Below, one piece after another: positions 17,600 to 25,821 of a DNA stretch of 64,000 bases. Source of the stretch: Nocardia sp. XZ_19_385 (GTDB lineage: Bacteria; Actinomycetota; Actinomycetes; Mycobacteriales; Mycobacteriaceae); NCBI RefSeq assembly GCF_015355755.1, contig NZ_JACVEE010000002.1, positions 496,001 to 560,000 on the forward strand. The letters run 5' to 3'. Numbering within the stretch: position 1 is the stretch's first letter; each line of letters starts with the position of its first letter. The notes under the pieces are model-generated. The model searched no databases. It saw only the letters and a program-made list of their open reading frames with translations, and was not told the origin of the DNA. The position numbers and the translations under genes are program-made.

Positions 17600-18442
17600 T
17601 CACGCTTTGTCGAGGCGGCGCAGCTGCTCGGCGACATCGAAATCCGCCGGCGGCCACTCCAATTTCAGCTTCTGTAGCGCGTCGATGAGCAGTTCGGTGA
17701 CGGCCAGGCGGGAGAACCATTTCTTGTCGGTGGGCAGCACATACCAGGGGGCGTGCTCGGTGCTGGTGCGGTCCAGCATGGCCTGGTAGGCCTCGTGATA
17801 CGCGGGCCAATAGGCGCGTTCGTCGATATCGGAAGGGTTGAACTTCCAGTATTTGTCGGGCCGCTCCAAACGTTCGCGCAGGCGCTGCTTCTGCTCGTCG
17901 AGGGAGACGAACATGGCCACCTTCACCAGCGTGGTGCCCTGTTCTGCCAATTCCTGTTCGAAGGCGTTGATCTCGTCGTAGCGCGGTTCCCATTCCGATT
18001 GCGGGACCAGATTGTGCACCCGGACGACGAGCACGTCCTCGTAGTGCGAACGGTCGAAGACGCCGAGCTGGCCGCCGCGTGGCAGCGCGTTGCGGATCCG
18101 CCAGAGGTAATGGTGCTGCTGCTCCTCGGGCGTCGGCACACCGAACGCGGCGTGGTCGACGCCCTGTGGGTCGACCGAGCCGATCACGTGCCGGACGATG
18201 CCGCCCTTGCCCGCGGTGTCCATGCCCTGCAGGACCAGCAGCACGCTGCGGTGATCGCCGGTGCGGCCGTTGGCGTAGAGGCGCTCCTGCAGGCCCGAGA
18301 GCACCGCCGCGCGTTCGATCAGCAGCTGCTGGCCGGATTTCTTGTCACCGCTGAATCCGGGCGTGCCGGAGGTGTCGAGATCTTCGAGGCGCAACCCGTC
18401 GGCTTTCAGCGCCTCGGTCGCGGGCATGGTCCACTTCGGCAT
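17600..18442 (-). CDS. ppk2: Polyphosphate kinase 2 (polyphosphate:nucleotide phosphotransferase)
   Basis: A 280-aa single-domain PPK2. Walker A is GMDTAGKGG, the lid and Walker B region is FDRSHYEDVLVVRV, and VDPQGVDHAAFGVPTPEEQQHHYLWR is the conserved post-Walker block. Such enzymes use polyphosphate to phosphorylate NDP or NMP. Which nucleotide is used cannot be read from sequence. ATG 18442 has only a weak purine run upstream; a second ATG at codon 6 is possible. Upstream lies an EspG-like gene in the same direction. Confidence 0.93.
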   Translation of the reverse strand: MPKWTMPATEALKADGLRLEDLDTSGTPGFSGDKKSGQQLLIERAAVLSGLQERLYANGRTGDHRSVLLVLQGMDTAGKGGIVRHVIGSVDPQGVDHAAFGVPTPEEQQHHYLWRIRNALPRGGQLGVFDRSHYEDVLVVRVHNLVPQSEWEPRYDEINAFEQELAEQGTTLVKVAMFVSLDEQKQRLRERLERPDKYWKFNPSDIDERAYWPAYHEAYQAMLDRTSTEHAPWYVLPTDKKWFSRLAVTELLIDALQKLKLEWPPADFDVAEQLRRLDKA

Positions 18443-18463
18443 CTCTCAAGGGAACCATGGCGG

Positions 18464-19153
18464 TCAGCGGATTTGGGCCAGGCGCAACAACTGGGCGGCG
18501 AAGTCCGCATCCGAGACCGGCGTCAGGATCAGGTCGTGTGCGGTGGTGAGCAGGTAGCGGCCGTCACCGCTGACATCGAGCCAGGTGCGGTGCCGGGTCG
18601 GCGGGGACATCGGGTTGTCGGGTTCCACGGTGACGGTGAGAAAGCCGCGGCCGTCGGTGGGCTGGCGCAGCATCTTGCGGAACCGGGAGGCGCCGCGATG
18701 CCCGTTGGTGTTCGCGTCACCCTGATTGAGCACCGCGTCCTGGGCTTCGCGCAGCGCACCCTGGCGGCCCGGCCGGTTCGGGCCGATGATCTGCACCAGG
18801 CGCTCGCCGAGATTGCGGGAGTGGCACATCAGGACCGTCATCTTCTCGGGTGTGCCGACCAGGATGGCGGCGTGGTGGTGCACCGCCGCCGCGAAGACGA
18901 GCACCCGGTCGGCGCCGCGGTCGCCGGACAGGGTGAGGGTGGTGGCGTCGTTGCGAGCGCAGAGCATCAGCGCCGCGGCCAGATCGGCGTCGGCCTGGCG
19001 GGCGAAGCGCTGCGGCAAACGCAGTGCGGCGTATTCGGTTTCGGTGCGCACCAGCGAGGCGGGCATCAGGTTGACCGGGTAGGGCCGCCGGTCCAGATTC
19101 GTTTCGTTCTCCCAGACGTAGGTGAATTCGTCCGGGGTGAGCACCCATCTCAC
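18464..19153 (-). CDS. ESX secretion-associated protein EspG-like
   Basis: A 229-aa protein from GTG 19153. The N terminus RWVLTPDEFTYVWENETNLDRRPYPVNL fits the EspG fold start (Trp-x-Leu-Thr-x-x-Glu-Phe ... Pro-Tyr-Pro), and the alternating strand/helix pattern and length are in range although a little short. In mycobacteria EspG chaperones bind the helical tip of PPE proteins and deliver PE-PPE pairs to the type VII secretion machine. Here the start overlaps the stop of a PPE-like gene by 4 nt, as expected for a chaperone-substrate pair. No ESX core component lies in the window. Confidence 0.8.
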   Translation of the reverse strand: MRWVLTPDEFTYVWENETNLDRRPYPVNLMPASLVRTETEYAALRLPQRFARQADADLAAALMLCARNDATTLTLSGDRGADRVLVFAAAVHHHAAILVGTPEKMTVLMCHSRNLGERLVQIIGPNRPGRQGALREAQDAVLNQGDANTNGHRGASRFRKMLRQPTDGRGFLTVTVEPDNPMSPPTRHRTWLDVSGDGRYLLTTAHDLILTPVSDADFAAQLLRLAQIR

Positions 19154-19746
19154 CGTGTGCCGCTCCCGCCTGCGAAGCGGGGAACACTGTCGCCGGTGGC
19201 GGGCATGGTGGGGTTGTAGAGATGGGTCATGACGTCCTGAGCCTCGGCCTGCGCCGCTGCCGCGGACAGGTCGTGCTCCATGCGTCTTCGGCCCCCGTGC
19301 ACGGCTTCGGCCACCGGATCCGCCAGCGGCAGGTAGTGCGGCGGCGGCGCGATCGCGCCTCGAATCGTCTGCGCGGCAGCGCTGTTCAGCTCGAGCAGGC
19401 GTCGAACGGTGTCGCATACCTCCTGCGCGCCGAGCCCCTGGGCGATGAACTCCTGGGTGGCCCGCAGCGCCTGGTCGGCGGATCGTCCGGTCCAGTCCGC
19501 GAATTCGCGGCCGGCGGTTGCGGCGAAGTCCTCGAACGCGGCCCCGAGGGCGAGGGCGTTCGCCTGCCAAGCGGCGGCGGCCTGACCGAGGGCGGCCGGA
19601 TCCAGCGCCTCGTGCACGCGGTCCCAGATCTCCTGGTGCGAGTATCCGCCGAAGCGTTCCAGCTCCGATACTGAGCCGGGATCGGTTCCGGCACCGGCGA
19701 TTTCAGCGTCTGCGGCGGCCGCCGCGGCCATGGCATCCAGCACCAT
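19150..19746 (-). CDS. PPE/WXG100-like ESX substrate candidate
   Basis: A 198-aa Ala-rich helical protein. The segment AAAWQANALALGAAFEDFAATAGREFADWTGRSADQALRATQEF forms a helical hairpin with a WTG motif in the turn, as in WXG100 and PPE domains. Start is one of GTG 19749, ATG 19746 or the later ATG (MAAAAAADAE). It sits between an EspG-like chaperone gene (4-nt overlap) and another small helical protein gene (16-nt gap). I read the three as an ESX substrate set, an inference from fold pattern and synteny. Confidence 0.72.
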   Translation of the reverse strand: MVLDAMAAAAAADAEIAGAGTDPGSVSELERFGGYSHQEIWDRVHEALDPAALGQAAAAWQANALALGAAFEDFAATAGREFADWTGRSADQALRATQEFIAQGLGAQEVCDTVRRLLELNSAAAQTIRGAIAPPPHYLPLADPVAEAVHGGRRRMEHDLSAAAAQAEAQDVMTHLYNPTMPATGDSVPRFAGGSGTR

Positions 19747-19765
19747 CACCCCCGCGCGACGCCTG

Positions 19766-20155
19766 TCATCGCGGATCCAGGTAGTCGGAGATCAGTTGCA
19801 GCGCGGCCTTGTTCGCCGCGTCGGCCTCCGCCAGCCGGTGCCCGGCCGCCAGGTACGCGGCCTTGAACAGCAGCGCCGTTTCCTGGAACGCGGTGACGGT
19901 GTCGAGAAATTCGCGGCCCTTGTTGCCGAAGCCCTTCGTCAGCGCCTGCCCGGAGGGCAGCAGCGGGAATCCCGTCACCCCGGTGACGAGATCACCGGTG
20001 GCCGTCGCCTTTCGAAGATCCTCGATGAGTTTGTCGCACGCGGCCGCCAGGTTCTGCGCGACCTCCGGCGCCAGCTCGAAGCGGTCGCCACCGGATCCGG
20101 TTGCCGCCGCATACAATTCGCGCGCCCTGCGCTGCCCGATATCCGGTACCGCCAT
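19766..20155 (-). CDS. Small helical protein, possible PE-like partner of the PPE-like protein
   Basis: A 129-aa protein from ATG 20155, or 140 aa from a TTG at 20188. It is rich in Ala/Leu/Glu helices (ELAPEVAQNLAAACDKLIEDLRKA; FLDTVTAFQETALLFKAAYLAAGHRLAEADAANKAAL). I do not recognise a named family. Size, helical content and position directly before a PPE-like gene and an EspG-like gene suggest a PE- or WXG100-type heterodimer partner, but the YxxxD/E export signal is not clear at its C terminus (it ends ISDYLDPR). Confidence 0.65.
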   Translation of the reverse strand: MAVPDIGQRRARELYAAATGSGGDRFELAPEVAQNLAAACDKLIEDLRKATATGDLVTGVTGFPLLPSGQALTKGFGNKGREFLDTVTAFQETALLFKAAYLAAGHRLAEADAANKAALQLISDYLDPR

Positions 20156-20356
20156 CTGGGTCGCAACCCCTTCTGCTCGGTCCACCAACGCGCCCGCGCC
20201 CGGAGGCCTAGGCAGAATCCAGACTCTACCGGCCGGTAAAACCGTCGCTCCCCACTTGTCGATGCCGCACCCCTGTGATGTAGCGCACCCTGGGCTGCCA
20301 GCAGATTGCTACACTGGCCGGTGGTCTATGGAGGTCTCGCCAGCGGAAGGCGTTCG

Positions 20357-21100
20357 GTGCCGGAAATCGAAGAAGTACTCCCGAAGTACCTGCAGATCTC
20401 GGGCTACATCCGCGACCAGATCATGAGCGGCGAACTCGCACCCGGCGCGGAAGTGCCCTCGGAACGGGAACTGGCCGCCGCCTGGAAGGTGGCCAGACCG
20501 ACCGCGTCCAAGGCACTGAACACCTTGCGGCAACAGGGATTAGTGATCTCCCAGCGCGGCTCGGGCACCTATGTGGCGGACAGCCGGATCGCGCCGCAGG
20601 CCCGCGAACGCTACGAACGCGCGCGCCGCTACGGCACCATGTACACCGAGCAGGAGTCGGTGACGATCCTGTCCGCCGAGTTGCTGGACGGACCCGACCA
20701 CGTCACCTCCGCCCTGCGAATCGCCAAGGGCAGCACCGTCATCGCGCGCTGCCGCCTGGTCACCAACGAATCCGGGCTGAGTGAGCTGGCCACCTCCTGG
20801 TTCCCCGGCGCGCTCGCCGAGACCGCCGCCGGGTTGCTGAGCCGCGAGCGCCTGTCCGGCGGCACCGCCCAGTACGTCGAATCGATGACCGGCCGCAAAG
20901 TCGCCTACGCCCGCGACCAGGTGAGCGCGCGACTGGCCACCGACGCCGAGTGCGAACACCTCGGATTGCCGAAACCCGCTGCGGTGCTGGCCTATCGGCT
21001 CACCGTGCACGCCCTGGACGGCGCCGTGCTCCAGTTCGACGAGGCCGTCTATCCGCAGGAGTGGTGGGCCTTCCAGCAGGAGTACTCGATCGGCTCGTAG
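20357..21100 (+). CDS. GntR family (HutC-type) transcriptional regulator
   Basis: A 247-aa regulator. The winged helix reads YLQISGYIRDQIMSGELAPGAEVPSERELAAAWKVARPTASKALNTLRQQGLV with the usual QRGSGTYVA wing, followed by a UTRA/HutC-type effector domain that ends VYPQEWWAFQQEY. GTG 20357 has GGAAGG 6 nt upstream. A possible -10 (TACACT, 20310-20315) lies 5 nt before an in-frame GTG at 20321, so a longer leaderless form is also possible. Ligand unknown. Divergent from the ESX trio with about 200 nt between, holding a 10-bp palindrome (ACCGGCCGGT, 20228-20237). Confidence 0.9.
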   Translation: MPEIEEVLPKYLQISGYIRDQIMSGELAPGAEVPSERELAAAWKVARPTASKALNTLRQQGLVISQRGSGTYVADSRIAPQARERYERARRYGTMYTEQESVTILSAELLDGPDHVTSALRIAKGSTVIARCRLVTNESGLSELATSWFPGALAETAAGLLSRERLSGGTAQYVESMTGRKVAYARDQVSARLATDAECEHLGLPKPAAVLAYRLTVHALDGAVLQFDEAVYPQEWWAFQQEYSIGS

Positions 21101-21126
21101 ACCGTTGCGCGCCCGGCGAATTGCCG

Positions 21127-21182
21127 TTGACAGCCACCGGCTATGACTGGCATAGTCCACGACGTCAGATTGGCATAGTCCA
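21127..21182 (+). promoter_or_regulatory. Promoter with two 12-bp direct repeats
   Basis: TTGACA at 21127-21132 and CATAGT at 21151-21156 (18-nt spacer) form a promoter candidate. TGGCATAGTCCA occurs exactly at 21148-21159 and again at 21171-21182, a 23-bp period, so one copy covers the -10 and the other the start region. This is typical of operator pairs on one face of the helix (about two turns). The binding protein is unknown; the GntR gene just upstream is one candidate. Confidence 0.55.
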
Positions 21183-21198
21183 GAGGGTGGGAGGCGTG

Positions 21199-21402
21199 AT
21201 GTTCGAGCAGTTGTCCATCGGTACCTGGGTCATCGTCGGAGAGCACTGCTCGGTGCGCCGGGCGCAGGTGCGCCGCGACGAATACCTGACATTCATATTC
21301 GAAAGCGGCGGTTCGGAATTCGAATTCGCCCTGGCCCCCGCGGTCCTGCGCAAGATGGTCGACCTCGGCAACTTGCCCCCGGACGCCGCGGTGCTCGCCT
21401 GA
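21199..21402 (+). CDS. Small conserved hypothetical protein (67 aa)
   Basis: A 67-aa protein from ATG 21199 with GGGAGG just upstream. It reads like a small beta-rich domain (LSIGTWVIVGEHCSVRRAQVRRDEYLTFIFESGGSEFEFALAPAVLRKMVDLG). I do not recognise a characterised family. The strong ribosome binding site and the well-formed upstream promoter with direct repeats argue that it is real. It follows the GntR gene by about 100 nt. Confidence 0.65.
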   Translation: MFEQLSIGTWVIVGEHCSVRRAQVRRDEYLTFIFESGGSEFEFALAPAVLRKMVDLGNLPPDAAVLA

Positions 21403-21505
21403 TCCAGGCACGGCCGCTCCGCCCGCGGCGCCGGCCCGGGCGAGCGGCCGTAACTTCACGACGAGCCTGCGGGCTAACCGCCTCTCCCGTGGGTACGTTG
21501 ACGAT

Positions 21506-22738
21506 GTGCCTGGGGAAGACGAGATCACGCCACCCACCGAACCCGCCGAGATCGCGCTGACCGACACCACGGCGAACGCCGTGGTCACCGCCGAGATGAC
21601 AGCCGGTCCGCCGCCCTGGCTGTTGCGCGCGTTCCTGCTCGCCGCCGCCACCGTCGGCGGGCTGATCGCCGGATTCTGGGTGCTGCAACGGCTACAGGGC
21701 CTGCTCACCGTGCTGATGGTCTCGCTGTTCCTGGCCTTCGCCATCGAACCCGCGGTGAACTGGCTGGCCGCCCGCGGGGTGAAACGGGGTCCGGCCACCG
21801 GCATCGTGTTCCTCGGATTGCTGCTCGTGGTGGTCGGTTTCGTGTGGACGCTGGGCGCGCTGCTGGTCGACCAGGTCACCACCCTGGTGCAGAACGCGCC
21901 GCAATACGCCGACGAGGGTGTCGACTGGTTCAACAACACTTTCCACCAGGAGATTTCCGGCACCGACATCCAGAAGTACGCCACCCAGTGGAGCGACAAA
22001 CTCCAGGGTCTGCTCACCGGCCTCGCCGGAAATGCCTGGGGCATAGGCACGGCCGCGGTCGGTGTGCTCTTCCAGGCGCTCGGCGTGCTGCTGTTCACCT
22101 ATTACTTCGCCGCCGACGGCCCCCGTTTCCGCAACGCCGTCTGCTCCCTGCTGCCGCCGCGCAAGCAGCGACATGTGTTGCGCGCCTGGGACATCGCCGT
22201 CGAGAAGACCGGCGGCTACATCTACTCTCGCGGCCTGCTCGCGCTGTGCTCAACCCTCGCGCACTATGTCGCGCTGCGCTTCCTGGACGTTCCCTCCGCG
22301 TTCGCGCTCGCCCTGTGGGTAGGCGTGCTCTCCCAGTTCATCCCCACCGTCGGCACCTATCTGGCGGGTGCGCTCCCCGTGATCGTCGCCCTGGTGAACA
22401 GCCCGACCACCGCACTGTGGATCCTCGGCTTCATCCTGCTCTACCAGCAGTTCGAAAACTATGTGCTGCAACCCCGCATCACCGCGACCACCCTGGACAT
22501 GCATCCCGCCGTCGCCTTCGGCGCGGTCTTGGCGGGCGCGGCGATACTAGGTCCGACCGGCGCGCTGCTCGCCATCCCTGTGACAGCCACGGTCCAGGCC
22601 TTCTCGGGCGCTTATATCCGGCGCTACGAGGTCAAGACCGACATCAAGGACATCCCGCCGGAACCGCCGAAGCGGAAGCCACGAAAGTGGACCCGTCAGA
22701 TGACGATTCGATTCATCGGGCGGACACCGACGGAGTGA
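21506..22738 (+). CDS. AI-2E family transporter
   Basis: A 410-aa membrane protein from GTG 21506. The acidic, Thr/Ala-rich N terminus (about 35 residues) is followed by hydrophobic segments grouped as two at the N side (FLLAAATVGGLIAGFWVL; LLTVLMVSLFLAFAIEPAVNWL), a third (GIVFLGLLLVVVGFVWTL), a soluble loop and the C-terminal block with the conserved PTVGTYLAGALPVIVAL and LGPTGALLAIPV motifs. Family members export autoinducer-2 or act as Na+/H+ antiporters; most are unassigned. The Lys/Arg-rich tail is cytoplasmic. Its 3' end overlaps the convergent acyltransferase gene by 26 nt. Confidence 0.9.
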   Translation: MPGEDEITPPTEPAEIALTDTTANAVVTAEMTAGPPPWLLRAFLLAAATVGGLIAGFWVLQRLQGLLTVLMVSLFLAFAIEPAVNWLAARGVKRGPATGIVFLGLLLVVVGFVWTLGALLVDQVTTLVQNAPQYADEGVDWFNNTFHQEISGTDIQKYATQWSDKLQGLLTGLAGNAWGIGTAAVGVLFQALGVLLFTYYFAADGPRFRNAVCSLLPPRKQRHVLRAWDIAVEKTGGYIYSRGLLALCSTLAHYVALRFLDVPSAFALALWVGVLSQFIPTVGTYLAGALPVIVALVNSPTTALWILGFILLYQQFENYVLQPRITATTLDMHPAVAFGAVLAGAAILGPTGALLAIPVTATVQAFSGAYIRRYEVKTDIKDIPPEPPKRKPRKWTRQMTIRFIGRTPTE

Positions 22739-24032
22739 CCGAACCGGCGCGATGCAAGACCTCGGTCAGCGTCTGACCGATCCGCGACATCTGGGACCGG
22801 CTGTACCACGCGGTGTCGTACTCCACCTGGATGGTGAGGCGGTCCCCGACGGTGAAGGCGGTGAGCTTGGGCGGCATGCCCGGGCCCATCGCGTACACAT
22901 CGTCGCGGACGAAGGTGAGCTCGTCTGGCAGCGAATGGGCCTCCAGCCGACCGATATTGGAGATGGCCAGCGTCGGCGGCGCGGCGAGAACAGCGACCGT
23001 GGACTCATCCGCACGTTGCGCCGCGAGCAGGAAGATCGCCGCTTGCCGCTGGTCCAGCACAGCCTGCATACCGGCGGCGACCACCCGGCCGACGTCGACC
23101 GGATCCGCGTCCGGCGCCACCTCGGCCGGGGTGCCTACGCCGGAGGCACAGTTGAGGACAGTCCGTTCGGACAACGGCGGGTCGAATTCACCGCGCAGAT
23201 CGAACGCGTGCCCGCAGAACATCGGCAGCGCACCGGCGGCCGGTTCGAGTTGCGCCCGGAACGCGATCAGCGCGGCGCCGGTGAGCAGGCTGTTGACCGA
23301 GAGCCCCGCCGCCCGCGCGGCCGCGACCAGATCGGCGGTCCGGTCAGGGTCCAATTCGATGCGCTGCAAGGCGAATCGGCCGAGCGGATCACCGCCGACG
23401 CCGTCCCTGGGCAGCGTGCGCGCCGACTCCGGCCCCATCTGCGCCGCCATGACTCGCACCTGATCGAGCCATGCCGTCACTTCGGCGGCACTCACCACTG
23501 CGGCCAGCCGGGTGTCGACCGCCTCGGGCAGATCCGGCGAATGCTGCTGCGGTAGTGCGGAAAAGGCGCGTGGATCACCGCCGCGTAGCGCGGTGTAGCG
23601 CTGCCACAGCTCGGCCAGCAGCGCGAAAGCGGATCTGCCGTCGGCGATCCCGTGGTGCACGACAAGTACCACCTGCTGCCGCGTGCCCTCGCGCAACAGG
23701 TGCGCGTGGAACAGCCCGTCGCGCCAATCCGGTTGTGCGTTGACCAGTTTCAGGTAGGCGGCCGCGCCGCCGTCGGCGATCTCGAGCCGCGGCCGGAAGT
23801 CGTCGTCGCGAACGAATCGTGCCGGGCCGCCGGTGGTGTGTACCCGGCTGCGCAGCAGGGGGTGCGCGGCCGCTACATCCCCGAGGGCGCGCCGCAGGGC
23901 GTCGGCGTCGATGACGCCGTGCACCGTGGACCCGATGAACAAGGGCATTCCGCTGGTCGGGACGCTGCCGAGCTTTCCGGCGGTGCCGAAGTAGCGGGCT
24001 TCGAAGGGAGAAATGAGTCGCTGAGTTGCCAT
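22713..24032 (-). CDS. PapA5-like condensation-domain acyltransferase
   Basis: A 439-aa acyltransferase of the condensation-domain superfamily. The catalytic motif HHGIADG (about residue 120) matches HHxxxDG. N-terminal SPFEARYF and later LAISNIGRLE are typical of the phthiocerol dimycocerosyl transferase (PapA5) group, which esterifies long-chain diols. No polyketide synthase gene is nearby, so the acyl donor and acceptor are unknown. ATG 24032 is chosen; two more Met codons occur just upstream. It is divergent from a TetR gene across an operator-like region with repeated AAACACTTGT, suggesting control by that TetR. Confidence 0.82.
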   Translation of the reverse strand: MATQRLISPFEARYFGTAGKLGSVPTSGMPLFIGSTVHGVIDADALRRALGDVAAAHPLLRSRVHTTGGPARFVRDDDFRPRLEIADGGAAAYLKLVNAQPDWRDGLFHAHLLREGTRQQVVLVVHHGIADGRSAFALLAELWQRYTALRGGDPRAFSALPQQHSPDLPEAVDTRLAAVVSAAEVTAWLDQVRVMAAQMGPESARTLPRDGVGGDPLGRFALQRIELDPDRTADLVAAARAAGLSVNSLLTGAALIAFRAQLEPAAGALPMFCGHAFDLRGEFDPPLSERTVLNCASGVGTPAEVAPDADPVDVGRVVAAGMQAVLDQRQAAIFLLAAQRADESTVAVLAAPPTLAISNIGRLEAHSLPDELTFVRDDVYAMGPGMPPKLTAFTVGDRLTIQVEYDTAWYSRSQMSRIGQTLTEVLHRAGSVTPSVSAR

Positions 24033-24050
24033 GTCCCGAACCATACACAC

Positions 24051-24091
24051 GTTTCAAACACTTGTCAGAAACGCTTGTTTGAAACACTTGT
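24051..24091. promoter_or_regulatory. Operator-like repeats between acyltransferase and TetR genes
   Basis: Three copies of AAAC(A/G)CTTGT lie at 24056-24065, 24069-24078 and 24082-24091, each 13 bp apart. Overlaid on them is a perfect 10-bp inverted repeat GTTTCAAACA (24051-24060) / TGTTTGAAAC (24076-24085). The region separates two divergent genes by under 100 nt, so it is a natural site for TetR autoregulation and control of the acyltransferase. Regulator binding is inferred. Confidence 0.65.
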
Positions 24092-24098
24092 CACGAAC

Positions 24099-24686
24099 AT
24101 GCGTATGCCCGCCTGTTATCGTGCGCGAGTGGGAACCCGAGAAGACTTGCTCGCCGCGGCCAAGCAATGCCTGGCCGAGCGTGGCTACGCCCGCACCACG
24201 GTGCGCGATATCGTCGCCGCCTCCGGCACCAACCTGGCGGCCATCAACTACCACTTCGGCACCCGCGACAAGCTGCTCAATCAAGCGATGATGGAATCCA
24301 GTGCCGCCGCCGTTCAGCAGATCCTCGACTCGCTGCCCACCGGCGATCCGGCGGATCCCGCCGCGCGCCTGAACACCTTCCTGACCAGGCTGACCGCGTC
24401 GTTCACCGACAACACCAGCCTCTGGTCGGCCAATGTCGAAAGCTTCACCCAGGCCCTGCACTCCCCCGATGTGCGCGCCGAACTCGGCGCCGCGCAGGAG
24501 CGCGCTCGCCGGGAACTCTCCGAATCATTCGGTCCGGCAACCGAAGACAATGCCGTCGGCGCCGTGCTGCAAACCATGATCGGCGGCCTGCTGATCCAGT
24601 GGCTGGTCGACCCCGAGCACGCGCCCGCCCCGGACACGATCGTCGCGGGGCTGCGCGCCCTCGCGGGCCAGATGCCGCCGGTCTGA
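24099..24686 (+). CDS. TetR family regulator divergent from PapA5-like gene
   Basis: A regulator of 195 aa from ATG 24099 or 185 aa from GTG 24129. The HTH is in TREDLLAAAKQCLAERGYARTTVRDIVAASGTNLAAINYHFGTRDKLL, a textbook TetR domain with YHFGTRDKL at its end. The C-terminal domain is helical with QTMIGGLLIQWLVDPEHAP near the dimer interface. The ligand is unknown; lipid or acyl-CoA would fit the divergent acyltransferase. The upstream repeats include sites overlapping the likely promoter. Confidence 0.9.
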   Translation: MRMPACYRARVGTREDLLAAAKQCLAERGYARTTVRDIVAASGTNLAAINYHFGTRDKLLNQAMMESSAAAVQQILDSLPTGDPADPAARLNTFLTRLTASFTDNTSLWSANVESFTQALHSPDVRAELGAAQERARRELSESFGPATEDNAVGAVLQTMIGGLLIQWLVDPEHAPAPDTIVAGLRALAGQMPPV

Positions 24687-24693
24687 GCGCGGG

Positions 24694-25821
24694 TCAGCCG
24701 AAAAGGTTGCGCACGAACGGAATCGAGTCGACCAGGGACGCGTTCACCGCGCCGCTGTGGTCCTCGTTGTAGGTGCGCAGCATGACCGGCTGACCGCCGG
24801 CCTGCAACTTCTCGGCGAAGAGCAGGGTGGCGGGGGTGATCACGTCGGTGTCTTTCAAGCCTTGCCCGAGGAAAAATGGCTTGTCGTAACCGGTTTCGGG
24901 CAGGCCCATGGTCCGGGTCAGCACACCCAGCAGGTCCGGCATCTGCAGTAGCGGGCGAGCGAACAGGTTGCCGACGATGACGCCCGCGGCGCTGAGCTCA
25001 TTGCCGAACGGCTCGATGCAGGAGGTGCGCGCCCGTTCCAGCCACTGCTTGCCCGAATCGGTCAGGTAGGACTCGATATTCAACTCCGGGTAGCTGGTAC
25101 GCAGGCCGTTGAGGATGTAGAGGACGTACGCGGTGCTGTGCGCGCCGAGTTTGATCGGCGGCACGCCCGGCCCGAGCGGCAGCAGGATGTCCTCGATGTA
25201 GGCGGGCACACCCGTGGCCACCGCCCCGCGGTAGTCGAGCTCCGATCCGCCGAACTCGCTCGCGTAGCGCGCGACGAACACCGCCGCGCCGCCGCCCTGC
25301 GACTGTCCGACGGTCACCCATTTCTTCGACAGGGACGCGTACTGCCTGGTCGCAGCCTTGACCGCGTCTACGACGTTGTGCGCCTCCACGATCCCGTTCA
25401 GGTATGGGTGCTCCCCCTCGGTGCCGAGCCCGGCGTAATCGGCGGCCACGATCGCGTAGCCCTGCTTCAGCCAGGTCCCCAGATAGGTCCAGTCCCGCTC
25501 GACCGCGGAGGGACCGGCGACGCTGTAGGCGCAGTCGTCGCCGAGGCCGACGGTGCCATGCGCCCAAGCGATCACCGGCCAGCCGCCGGCGGGCGGTTCG
25601 CCCGGCGGGAAATAAACCGCGGCACTCGCGGTGGTCGGCGCGGCGCCCGCGGTGCTGGTCCGGTAGAGCAGGCGCGCGGCGTTCACCGAGCCGGGCAGGG
25701 TCGCCGCGGGAGCCAGTGCGGTCACCGCCTCGACACTGCCTGCCGCCGGGTCCGCACCGGCCGTGGGCAGGGACAACAGGGAGGCGGCCGCGACCAGGGC
25801 GACGACGCACAGTTTCCGCAA
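24694..25821 (-). CDS. Secreted LIP-family lipase
   Basis: A 375-aa secreted hydrolase. The TTG at 25821 is taken as the start since AAGGAG lies 7 nt upstream, and it places a signal peptide (LRKLCVVALVAAASLLSLPTAGA) at the N terminus; the upstream ORF to 25971 lacks support. The nucleophile elbow is GQSQGGGAAVF, oxyanion region WAHGTVGLGDDC, with ADYAGLGTEGEHPYLNG, all typical of the LIP lipase family common in Nocardia and fungi. A probable catalytic Asp and His lie in QGLKDTDVITP and NEDHSGAVNAS. It should cleave triacylglycerols outside the cell. A second member of the family lies at 58.1 kb. Confidence 0.9.
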   Translation of the reverse strand: MRKLCVVALVAAASLLSLPTAGADPAAGSVEAVTALAPAATLPGSVNAARLLYRTSTAGAAPTTASAAVYFPPGEPPAGGWPVIAWAHGTVGLGDDCAYSVAGPSAVERDWTYLGTWLKQGYAIVAADYAGLGTEGEHPYLNGIVEAHNVVDAVKAATRQYASLSKKWVTVGQSQGGGAAVFVARYASEFGGSELDYRGAVATGVPAYIEDILLPLGPGVPPIKLGAHSTAYVLYILNGLRTSYPELNIESYLTDSGKQWLERARTSCIEPFGNELSAAGVIVGNLFARPLLQMPDLLGVLTRTMGLPETGYDKPFFLGQGLKDTDVITPATLLFAEKLQAGGQPVMLRTYNEDHSGAVNASLVDSIPFVRNLFG

